From NCBI GenBank assembly GCA_963800415.1, contig CAWDBS010000009.1, positions 1 to 64,000 on the forward strand: a stretch of DNA of 64,000 nucleotides, read 5' to 3'. The position numbers were made by a program, and so were the translations under genes. Position 1 is the stretch's first letter; each line of letters starts with the position of its first letter. Below the pieces are notes generated by a model, which was given only the letters and a program-made list of their open reading frames with translations, ran no database searches and had not been told where the DNA came from. This DNA comes from Palsa-504 sp963800415 (GTDB taxonomy: Bacteria > Actinomycetota > Actinomycetes > Streptosporangiales > Streptosporangiaceae). Shown piece after piece: positions 34,117 to 41,538 of this stretch.

Positions 34117-36028
34117 CTAGTAACGCCCGCGGCGCCGCCTCTGTTCCCGGCGCGTGGGCGGATCTGTTTCGTACGGGAACGACGAGATGGCCTGCTGGCT
34201 CGCGGTGGCCTCGGAATCCTGATCCGGAGGGTACTGGCCGCTCCCGCCGCGGTAGGCGTCATCCTGGCCGCCGTAGCCGAAGGTGCTGTACCCCTCCGGG
34301 TACGACCCGGTTTCACCTTGGGCTGGATGTTCCTGCGCGGCGTATCCGTACTCGCTGTACCCCTGGTCCGGGTAGCCCGCAGTTTCGGCCTCCTGGTAGC
34401 CCTGTTCCTGGTAACGCTGCTCGCCGTAACCCTGGTCCGCGTACCCGGCCGCGGGGTAGCTCGCGGTGGCCTCGAATCCCTGGCTGACCGAGCCCTGGTA
34501 GCCGTACTCCTCGTATCCCCGCTCCGGGCGGACGCTCTGCTCCGGGCGGACGCTCTGCTCCGGGCGGACGCTCTGCTCCGGGCGGACGCTCTGCTCCGGG
34601 TAGCGCCGATCCTGGTAGCCCTGACCCTGAGAGCCCTGACCCTGATAGCGCTCGTCCTCGTAGCGCTGCCCCTGATAGCGCTGATCCTGGTAGCCCTGAC
34701 CCTGATAGGACTGGTCCGGGTAGCGCTGGCCCTGATAGCCGTCCTGGGCGTAGCCCTGGTGCTCCTGGCCCTGGTAACCGGACCCGCTGTAGCCGCGGCC
34801 GTCATAGGCTTTGTCATAGCCGCTGTTGTCATAGCCGCCGTTGACGTAGCGCGGCTGGGAAGGCTCATAACCCTGGGAGTCCGCCCCGTATACCTGGCCC
34901 TGGTAGGACCCGCTGTCATAGTGCTGGCCCGAATGCGAGGCCGAGGAGTAATCCGGATCAGAACCGGCCGACGGCCCGCTGTACCTCTGGTTGCCGTAAC
35001 CCTGGGTGGCGTAGCCCTGGTCAGGGTAGCCCCGGTCGCCGTATCCCGGATCGGCATAGTCCTGATCGCCGTACCGCTGACCGGAATAGCCCTGGTCGCC
35101 ATAGCCCTGATCAGGGTAGCCCTGGCCGCCATGATCCTGGCCGGTATAGCCGTATCCCGGTTCGGCGTACTCGTGCCCGGCGTATCCCCGGCTGCTGTAC
35201 CCCTGCCGGTCGCCGTAGCCGCTGTCCTGGTACCCCGGCTGGGCGTAGCCGCCGTTGGCGTATGGCCCTGGTCGGCGTACTGGCCCTGGTCGGCGTACTG
35301 GCCCTGGTCGGCGTACTGGCCCTGGTCGGCGTACTGGCCCTGGCCGGCGTACTGGCCCTGGCCGGCGTACTGGCCGCCGTAGGAGCGGGCCGTGTCACCG
35401 TAACCCTCGGCCGGGAGCCGCCGCCCGGCGCCTTGCTCCGGATAACGCTGCTGCTCCGGGTAATACTGGCCGGCGTAATCCTCGAGGTAGGCCTGCGCGC
35501 TCTGCGGCGCCTGGGACCCTGGGGTACTTGGGGTACTTGGGATGACGCCGGACCGGGAGGAAGCGCCAGCGGGGCCGGGGGCAGCGCCCGGGCGGCCCGG
35601 GATCCTTGCGGCATTTGTGTCGGTGCCGGGTTGAAGACCATCGTGCCAACCTGGTCCTCAGGTGGCAGCGCGCGGAAGTCTCCGGTTACCGGGCCGGTGA
35701 AATCGGCGTCACGGCCACCGTAACCACCTGGCAGCGCCGTCAGTCTCGGGTCGGTCGGCGCGCCTGGGAGCTGGCTGGCGTAAGCCCCGGAGCCGCGCGG
35801 GTCAGGGGCCTGCGCGCCGCGCTGCAAAGCGTCGATCAGCCTCGGCAGCTCCTCCATCGGAAGCCGGAACGTGCCGGTGCAGGTGCCTCCCTGCCAGATG
35901 CTGAAGACGGAGACTCCGGTGTCGGCGTACCAGCTCAGGCGCATGCTGCGGGAGCTGCCGCGTACGTCGAAGAAAACCTCGCCGAGCCGGGGCAGCGGCG
36001 CTGCGTCCGACGCTGACATGGTGCCCAT
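34117..36028 (-). CDS. long Gln/Tyr/Gly-rich low-complexity protein with a conserved N-terminal domain (frame shifts once)
   Basis: About 637 aa conceptual. Residues about 4-72 form a compact domain (GEVFFDVRGSSRSMRLSWYA, SIWQGGTCTGTFRLPMEELP) conserved in actinomycetes; function unknown. The remainder from about 150 to 630 is a low-complexity array of GYxDQGY, GQRYxDQ and QYADQG units, with exact 18-bp tandem repeats, ending DPPTRREQRRRRGRY. The N-terminal frame must shift once at about 35,580-35,595 (a GC-rich run) to reach the Gln/Tyr frame; the apparent Arg/Thr/Pro frames to 35,111 and 33,999 are out of frame. Start ATG 36028 with GGGAG upstream. Could be a real frameshift or a sequencing error. 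Confidence 0.7.
34522..34593. repeat. 18-bp tandem repeat x4 (PEQSVR codons)
   Basis: CTCCGGGCGGACGCTCTG repeated four times exactly; on the minus strand it encodes four copies of PEQSVR in the Gln/Tyr-rich protein. Confidence 0.9.
35263..35370. repeat. 18-bp tandem repeat x6 (QYADQG codons)
   Basis: TGGCCCTGGTCGGCGTAC repeated six times; the last two carry CCGG instead of TCGG. Minus strand encodes QYADQG/QYAGQG units. Tandem coding repeat, no spacers, so not CRISPR. Confidence 0.9.
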
Positions 36029-36405
36029 CGTGGCCTTGCTCCCTTCTCTTTGTCCAGTTCGTCACGAACACTCTCCAGCAGGCTAGCTGGAGGCCGGAAT
36101 TAAGGGAGGGAATTTCGCCACCCCGCGTGCAAGACTGCCATCGCGGATGGCATCATTGTCGACGGGCATGCAGCAGCCCGCGCGATGGTTAACAGGACGG
36201 GTGAACCGACGCGCAGGCTCCAGCCGTTCGGTATGGTAACCACTTGCTTACGAGGTCGCCGTACCCGTGCACGGGAACACTACGTCGCGAAGACGCGTTG
36301 TATCTTGCAACGGAGGCTTCCGGGCAGGACTAGTTCCAGTGTTGGCGAGCCTCACGTTCTAATGTAACGCACTATTTGATGCATCTTGGTCGAGGTGAGT
36401 GATCC
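36029..36405. other. intergenic region, long leader of the WhiB-like gene
   Basis: No gene seen in 377 bp. It is more AT-rich near the WhiB-like gene (TTCTAATGTAACGC and ACTATTTGATG at about 36,356-36,380), probably the promoter, and ends in GAGGTGA 7 nt before ATG 36406. The left end carries the divergent promoter of the Gln/Tyr-rich gene. Confidence 0.5.
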
Positions 36406-36705
36406 ATGTCTCAGGTACGTCGGCAGTCGGCTCTGCTTCCCCGCCCGAACTGGGGGTGGCAAGATGCTGCCGCGTGCAAGGGCGAAGACCTGCTGCTCTT
36501 CTTCGGCCCCGACGGTGAGCGCCAGCCGGAGCGGGAGATCAGGGAGCGGAAGGCCAAGGGAGTCTGCGCCGCTTGCCCAGTTAGGCTTGAATGCCTGAAC
36601 TACGCGGTCTCGCGGCCGGAGAAGTACGGCACGTGGGGTGGCCTGAACGAGGATGAGCGGTCGGCCGAGCGCCGCCGCCGCATGCGCCGCGCCAACGCCG
36701 CCTAG
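36406..36705 (+). CDS. WhiB-like [4Fe-4S] transcription factor
   Basis: 99 aa. Four cluster cysteines in Wbl order: DAAACKGED (Cys24), then GVCAACPVRLECL (Cys54, Cys57, Cys63), followed by the turn TWGGLNEDER and a basic tail RRRRMRRANAA. Wbl proteins bind sigma factor and regulate development or redox responses. Subclass not assigned. Confidence 0.93.
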   Translation: MSQVRRQSALLPRPNWGWQDAAACKGEDLLLFFGPDGERQPEREIRERKAKGVCAACPVRLECLNYAVSRPEKYGTWGGLNEDERSAERRRRMRRANAA

Positions 36706-36735
36706 GCCAAAGACGCGCTAGACGGGGGACGAGGC

Positions 36736-37398
36736 TCAGCTGAGCAGGGTGAGCACGTCGGCATCGGTCAGCTGGCCGAAAGATGTGTACCACTGCCCCA
36801 CGGACCGGAACCGCCGGGGCGTCGCCAAGATGACCACCTGGTCCGCTTCCGCGCGCATCTCTTCCGCCGCCGCCGGCGCGGCGACCGGCGCCGCCAGCAC
36901 GAGGTAGGCCGCCTGCGCCGCGCGCAGCGACCGCAGCGCGGCCCGTGCCGTCGCACCGGTGGCCAGGCCGTCATCCACCACGATCACACAGCATCCGGCT
37001 ACCCGCGGCAGCGGGCGGCCGCCCCGGTAGACCTGCACCCGGCGGGCCAGCTCGGCCCGCTCGGCGGCCACGACCGGAGCCAGGTCGGCCGGGGAAAGCG
37101 ACAGCCGGCCGAGCAGTCCGGCGTCGTACACCGCCGTCCCCAGACCCTCCGCGATGGCACCCACACCGAGTTCGGGCTGGCGCGGATAGCCGATCTTGCG
37201 GGTCACGATCACGTTCATCGGCACGCCCAGAACAGCGGCGACCTGCTTCGCCACCGCCACTCCGCCCCTGGGCAGGGCGAATACCACGGCTCGTTCGGCC
37301 CATTTGTCGAGGGCCACCACCCGGGTGAGCCGCGCCGCGAGCATTGTCCCGGCGGTCCGTCGGTCCGGGAAGGGGAGCAAGTCCTCACCCTGGCGCAT
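36736..37398 (-). CDS. phosphoribosyltransferase domain protein
   Basis: 220 aa. PRPP-binding motif CVIVVDDGLATGATARAAL (about residues 138-156) and upstream ALPRGGVAVAKQVA and VIVTRKIGYPRQPELGVGAI place it in the ComF/PRTase-like family often linked to stress (DUF1269/erythromycin-esterase) clusters. Substrate base unknown. Start at ATG 37398; ribosome site weak. Confidence 0.88.
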   Translation of the reverse strand: MRQGEDLLPFPDRRTAGTMLAARLTRVVALDKWAERAVVFALPRGGVAVAKQVAAVLGVPMNVIVTRKIGYPRQPELGVGAIAEGLGTAVYDAGLLGRLSLSPADLAPVVAAERAELARRVQVYRGGRPLPRVAGCCVIVVDDGLATGATARAALRSLRAAQAAYLVLAAPVAAPAAAEEMRAEADQVVILATPRRFRSVGQWYTSFGQLTDADVLTLLS

Positions 37399-37457
37399 GT
37401 CCGGGATTTACCCCCGTAGCGGGACGCAATGCCACAACGAGGTCGCACAATGGAGAC

Positions 37458-37598
37458 ATGATCTGCGTCCCGTGCCGGAAGCGCCACCACAAGGAGTGCC
37501 CGGGCGGCACCTGGTGCGACTGCCAGCACCAGCCGCCGGCCGGGCAGCCCGGGGTCTCCGGGGCAGAACCACCGCTCAGCTGGCTCCGCCAGGGCTAG
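37458..37598 (+). CDS. 46-residue Cys/His-rich small protein
   Basis: MICVPCRKRHHKECPGGTWC then DCQHQPPAG: a CxxC-HH-C-CxC-H cluster in the first 25 residues that could bind zinc or a metal cluster, followed by a Pro/Gly-rich tail. ATG 37458 with GGAGA upstream. Short proteins of this composition recur in actinomycetes; function unknown. Confidence 0.6.
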   Translation: MICVPCRKRHHKECPGGTWCDCQHQPPAGQPGVSGAEPPLSWLRQG

Positions 37599-37797
37599 GC
37601 CGAGAGAGCGGCCAGGAGACAGCGGCGAGACAGCGGCCGGCCGAGAGCCGGGGAATAGGGCCAGGCGCGGGCATGTTGCCACGCGTATGCCGCCGGATGT
37701 GACCCTCCGCACCGTCCACATGCCGGACGCTGCCTGGACAGTCCGCTCCGTTACATGTGATCCTGGTGCAATGACTGTAAAGGACCCGCTGCTCGTC

Positions 37798-37857
37798 GTG
37801 CGACGGCACGTCGACTTGCTGCGCGTCCGCAGTGCCATCTGTCTGCTCGCCCGATAA
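37798..37857 (+). CDS. putative cysteine-responsive leader peptide of the sulfite reductase operon
   Basis: GTG 37798 encodes MRRHVDLLRVRSAICLLAR (19 residues); an in-frame ATG at 37771 would give 28. The RRHVDL-x-RV-x-S-A-x-C pattern matches the actinobacterial leader peptides found upstream of sulfur-assimilation genes, whose Cys codons sense cysteinyl-tRNA supply. It lies 150 nt before sir. The intervening stretch has a small hairpin (CGCGGTTGAACCGCG near 37,920-37,935) that could take part in attenuation. Confidence 0.65.
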   Translation: MRRHVDLLRVRSAICLLAR

Positions 37858-38007
37858 TCGCCGGCCCGGACTTTCCGTCTGGGCGCGCACGCGATGCCGG
37901 GCGCTATCCTGCTGGATCCCGCGGTTGAACCGCGTCTAAAAGGGCGACCAGCGGAGCCCAGGTTCTCGTGACATGCGCGTCCCTGACCCTGAAGGAACCC
38001 CCTCCAC

Positions 38008-39687
38008 ATGCCAGTCGCATCTGGGACCAAGCGCAAACGCGGCGAAGGCCAGTGGGCGCTCGGCTATCGCGAGCCGCTCAACAAGAACGAGGAAAACAAG
38101 CGGAACGATGACGGGCTCAACGTCCGTCAGCGGATCATCGACATCTACTCAAAGTACGGCTTCGACTCCATCGACCCGGCCGACCTGCGCGGCCGGTTCC
38201 GCTGGTACGGGCTGTACACCCAGCGCCGGCCCGGCATCGACGGCGGCAAGACCGCGGTGCTCGAGCCGGAGGAGCTCGACGACCGCTACTTCATGCTGCG
38301 GATCCGCATCGACGGCGGCCAGCTGTCCAACGACCAGCTGCGGGTCATCGCCTATATCTCGCGCCGGTACGCGCGCGGCACCGCGGACGTGACCGACCGC
38401 CAGAACATCCAGCTGCACTGGATCGAGATCGAGAACGTCCCCGACATCTGGGAAGCGCTCGAGTCGGTGGGCCTGTCCACCACTGAGGCCTGCGGCGACA
38501 CCCCGCGGGTGATCCTTGGCTGCCCGCTGGCCGGCATCGACGCGGACGAGATCATCGACGGCACGCCGGAGATCGCCGCCATCGGCGAGCAATACATCGG
38601 CGACGCCGCGTTCTCCAATCTGCCGCGCAAGTTCAAGTCCTCGATCAGCGGCTGCTCGGCGCAGTGCGCCATTCACGAGATCAACGACATCGCGTTCGTG
38701 GGCGTGCTGAACGAGAACCAGGAGCAGGGTTACGACCTGTGGGTCGGCGGGGGCCTGTCCACCAACCCGATGATCGGCAAGCGGCTCGGCGCGTTCGTCC
38801 GGCCGGGCCAGGTCGCCGAGGTCTGGGCGGGCGTAACCGGGCTGTTCAGGGACTACGGCTACCGGCGCCTGCGGCACCGGGCCAGGATCAAGTTCCTGGT
38901 CGCGGACTGGGGCCCGGAACGGTTCCGCGAGGTGCTCGAGAAGGAGTACCTCGGCTACGCGCTGCCCGACGGCCCGGCCCCCGGCGCGCCGCGCGGCGGG
39001 ATCCGCGACCACATGGGCGTGCACAAGCAGCGCGACGGAAACTACTACGTCGGCTTCGCGCCCACGGTGGGCCGCCTGTCGGCCGACGCGCTCGACGTCA
39101 TCGCCGGGCTGGCCGCCACGTACGGCAGCGGCCGGGTGCACACCAGCACCGAACAGAAGATGGTCATCCTCGACGTGCCCCCGGACCGCACGGACGAGCT
39201 CGTTAAGGAGCTCGAGGCGGCGGCCCTGCCGGCCCGTCCCAGCGCGTTCCGCAGGCACACGATGGCCTGCACCGGCATCGAGTTCTGCAAGCTGGCCATC
39301 GTCGAGACCAAAGCCCGGGCCGCCGACCTGATCAGCGAGCTCGAGCGGCGCCTACCCGATTTCGACGCCCCGGTCACGATCAACGTGAATGGCTGCCCGA
39401 ACTCCTGCGCCCGGATCCAGACCGCCGACATCGGCCTGAAGGGCTCGCTGGTCACCGGCCCGGACGGGCAGCAGGTCGAGGGCTTCCAGGTGCATCTCGG
39501 CGGCAGCCTGAACGGAGGGGACGGCTCCGGCTCCGGCTTCGGCCGCAAGCTGCGCGGGCTGAAGACCACGGCCGAAGATCTGCCGGACTACGTGGAGCGG
39601 GTGCTGCGCCGGTTCGGCGCGGCCCGCGAGCCCGGCGAGAGCTTCGCCGCCTGGACCGCCCGGGCGAGCGCGGAGGAGCTGTCGTGA
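38008..39687 (+). CDS. sir: assimilatory nitrite/sulfite reductase (ferredoxin), siroheme protein
   Basis: 559 aa. Siroheme/[4Fe-4S] ligands: ACTGIEFCKLA (C-x5-C, about residues 421-427) and NVNGCPNSCARIQ (C-x3-C, about 461-465). N-terminal ferredoxin-like repeats and RGTADVTDRQNIQLHWI are typical. The context (leader peptide, zinc ribbon, cysH, chelatase) favours sulfite over nitrite as substrate. First gene of a four-gene coupled operon. Confidence 0.93.
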   Translation: MPVASGTKRKRGEGQWALGYREPLNKNEENKRNDDGLNVRQRIIDIYSKYGFDSIDPADLRGRFRWYGLYTQRRPGIDGGKTAVLEPEELDDRYFMLRIRIDGGQLSNDQLRVIAYISRRYARGTADVTDRQNIQLHWIEIENVPDIWEALESVGLSTTEACGDTPRVILGCPLAGIDADEIIDGTPEIAAIGEQYIGDAAFSNLPRKFKSSISGCSAQCAIHEINDIAFVGVLNENQEQGYDLWVGGGLSTNPMIGKRLGAFVRPGQVAEVWAGVTGLFRDYGYRRLRHRARIKFLVADWGPERFREVLEKEYLGYALPDGPAPGAPRGGIRDHMGVHKQRDGNYYVGFAPTVGRLSADALDVIAGLAATYGSGRVHTSTEQKMVILDVPPDRTDELVKELEAAALPARPSAFRRHTMACTGIEFCKLAIVETKARAADLISELERRLPDFDAPVTINVNGCPNSCARIQTADIGLKGSLVTGPDGQQVEGFQVHLGGSLNGGDGSGSGFGRKLRGLKTTAEDLPDYVERVLRRFGAAREPGESFAAWTARASAEELS

Positions 39688-39830
39688 GCACCAGGGCTGT
39701 TCCCTTCTACTGCCCGTATTGCGGCGAGGAGGACCTCGAACCGCAAGGTGCGGCCGACGGTGAATGGCACTGTCGCAGCTGCACGAGGACTTTCCAGCTA
39801 CGCTTTGCCGGAATAGGAGTCACACTGTGA
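39684..39830 (+). CDS. 48-residue zinc-ribbon protein between sir and cysH
   Basis: GTG 39684 overlaps the sir stop (GTGA). Two knuckles FYCPYCGEED and WHCRSCTRTFQL form a CxxC-x19-CxxC zinc ribbon. Its own stop overlaps the cysH GTG in the same way. Small zinc ribbons at this place are conserved in actinobacterial sulfur operons; possibly an accessory to Sir or CysH. Confidence 0.88.
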   Translation: MSTRAVPFYCPYCGEEDLEPQGAADGEWHCRSCTRTFQLRFAGIGVTL

Positions 39831-40561
39831 GCCCCGTCGTCACGCGCGGCCTGGCGCAGCGGACCAGCCTGGAGGACCCCGAGCACATGCGAACCCTCGC
39901 CGAACAGGCCGCGGAGGAACTTTCCGACGCGCCGGCCGAAGAGGTGATTCGCTGGGCGGTGGACACGTTCGGTGACCGGATCTGCGTTACCTCCTCGATG
40001 ACCGACGCGGTCATCATCCATCTCGCCGCGGCCGTCCAGCCGGGCATTGACGTGGTCTTCCTCGACACCGGCTACCACTTCGCCGAGACCATCGGCACCA
40101 GGGACGCGGTCGAGGCGGTGTACCCGATCCGCCTGGTCAACGTCACCCCGTCGCGCACCGTCGCCGAACAAGACGCCGAACTGGGGCCCCGGCTGTTCGG
40201 GCGCAACCCAGACCTGTGCTGTTATCTGCGCAAGGTCGAGCCGCTGGAACGGGCGCTGACCAACTACGACGCCTGGATCACCGGCGTCCGCCGGGACGAG
40301 ACCAGCATCCGTCGCCAGTCCCGGGTCGTGGAGTGGGACGACCGGCGGGAGATGGTCAAGGTCAACCCGATCGTCAGCTGGACCGCCAAGCAGGTGGACG
40401 ACTTCATCACCACCAACGGCGTGCTGGTGAACCCGTTGGTCTACGACGGCTACCCGTCCATCGGCTGCGCGACCTGCACGCTGCGCGTCGAAGCGGGCGC
40501 GGACCCGCGCAGCGGCCGGTGGGCCGGAACCGGTAAGACCGAGTGCGGTATCCATGCCTGA
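39827..40561 (+). CDS. cysH: adenylylsulfate (APS) reductase, CysH family
   Basis: 244 aa. PAPS/APS-reductase fold with VFLDTGYHF, and the four [4Fe-4S] cysteines DLCCYLRKVEPL (CC) and IGCATCTLRV (CxxC), which indicate APS rather than PAPS as substrate. The catalytic cysteine is in TECGIHA at the C-terminus. GTG 39827 with AGGAG upstream; the stop overlaps the next start. Confidence 0.94.
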   Translation: MSPVVTRGLAQRTSLEDPEHMRTLAEQAAEELSDAPAEEVIRWAVDTFGDRICVTSSMTDAVIIHLAAAVQPGIDVVFLDTGYHFAETIGTRDAVEAVYPIRLVNVTPSRTVAEQDAELGPRLFGRNPDLCCYLRKVEPLERALTNYDAWITGVRRDETSIRRQSRVVEWDDRREMVKVNPIVSWTAKQVDDFITTNGVLVNPLVYDGYPSIGCATCTLRVEAGADPRSGRWAGTGKTECGIHA

Positions 40562-41375
40562 CTCTGCTGGTCCGGGGGGGCGACCCCCCGGAACCCCCCG
40601 CGAACGGGGGGGCTGCCCGCCCCCCCGTACCCCCCTGGCCCCCCGCGAACGGGTCCTCGTTGCCGTCGCCCACGGCAGCGCGGATCCGCGTGCCTCGGCC
40701 ACCATCGCGGAACTCGCGGCGGTGGCCAGGGAGCGCGCGCCCGGAATGGACCTGCGCACTGCCTTCCTGGGGCACGCCCCGCCGTCGCTCCCGCAGGTCC
40801 TGGGCACGATCGAGACGGACCGCGAGGTGACCGTGCTGCCGCTGCTGCTGACCGCGGCGTACCACAGCAAGGCCGACATCCCCCGCATGCTGGCCAGGAC
40901 GCCGCGGCCGCGGGTCAGCTACGGCGCCACTCTCGGGCCGCACCCGCTGCTGCTGCGTGCGCTCGAGCGGCGCCTGGCCGGGGAAGATCCCGGTGGCCTC
41001 GAGGACCCGGCACGTACCGCGGTGGTGCTCGCGGCGGCCGGCTCCAGCGACCCCGATGCGAATGCCACGATCGCCGGGATGGCGGCGCAGTGGCAGGCCA
41101 GGACCGGGTGGTCCGCGGTCCGGCCGGCCTACGCGTCGGCCGCCGAACCCTCCCCGGCGGCGGCGGTGGCCGGCCTGCTGCGGGACGGCGCGCCCCGGGT
41201 GGTAGTGGCCACGTATCTGCTCGCCCCGGGCCTGTTCGCCGACCGGATCCGCCAGGCCTCGCTGGCCGCGGGTGCGGCCGCCGTCTCACCCGCGCTCGGC
41301 GCCTGTGCCGAGGTGGCGGACGTCCTGCTGGACCGGTTCGCCGAAGCGGAATCACGGAGCCGCGCCGCGGCATAA
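40554..41375 (+). CDS. sirohydrochlorin chelatase (CbiX/SirB-like) with repeat-encoded N-terminus
   Basis: 273 aa, two CbiX-like halves. VLVAVAHGSADPRA (about residue 34) carries the metal-binding histidine, and LLLTAAYHSKADIP a second; the second half has VVLAAAGSSDPDAN and ATYLLAPGLFADRI. Inserts Fe or Co into sirohydrochlorin; siroheme for Sir fits the context. ATG 40554 overlaps cysH by 8 nt. Codons 5-31 are a G-tract repeat, and no other in-frame start lies between the repeat and the domain, so the repeat must be translated. Confidence 0.88.
   Translation: MPDSAGPGGRPPGTPRERGGCPPPRTPLAPRERVLVAVAHGSADPRASATIAELAAVARERAPGMDLRTAFLGHAPPSLPQVLGTIETDREVTVLPLLLTAAYHSKADIPRMLARTPRPRVSYGATLGPHPLLLRALERRLAGEDPGGLEDPARTAVVLAAAGSSDPDANATIAGMAAQWQARTGWSAVRPAYASAAEPSPAAAVAGLLRDGAPRVVVATYLLAPGLFADRIRQASLAAGAAAVSPALGACAEVADVLLDRFAEAESRSRAAA
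40568..40653. repeat. G-tract/C-tract repeat, copy D (in frame)
   Basis: Near-identical to the reverse complement of copy B (shared core GCGACCCCCCGGAACCCCCC-like, then CGAACGGGGG and a C-rich half). Sits directly after the coupled start codon of the chelatase. Confidence 0.8.
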
Positions 41376-41538
41376 GTCGGGCGCGTAAATCTGGGTAAAC
41401 TCCCGATAACCTTGGGAGGACCGGGGAACCCCGACTCGCTGGTCACGATCCGGTATCGTACGTCCCTCCCGGGCATACGCTAACCGGTAGAGCCGGCCGC
41501 TGGCCGAACGCGACCCGACTGGCCGCCGAAGGGGGCGA

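Noticed and set aside
33999..35132. 377-codon Arg/Thr/Ala-rich frame on the minus strand
   Set aside because: Out-of-frame reading of the Tyr/Gln repeat region; the biased periodic protein is in the other frame.
35263..35370. Short regular repeats considered as CRISPR
   Set aside because: 18-bp units are directly adjacent without spacers and are coding.
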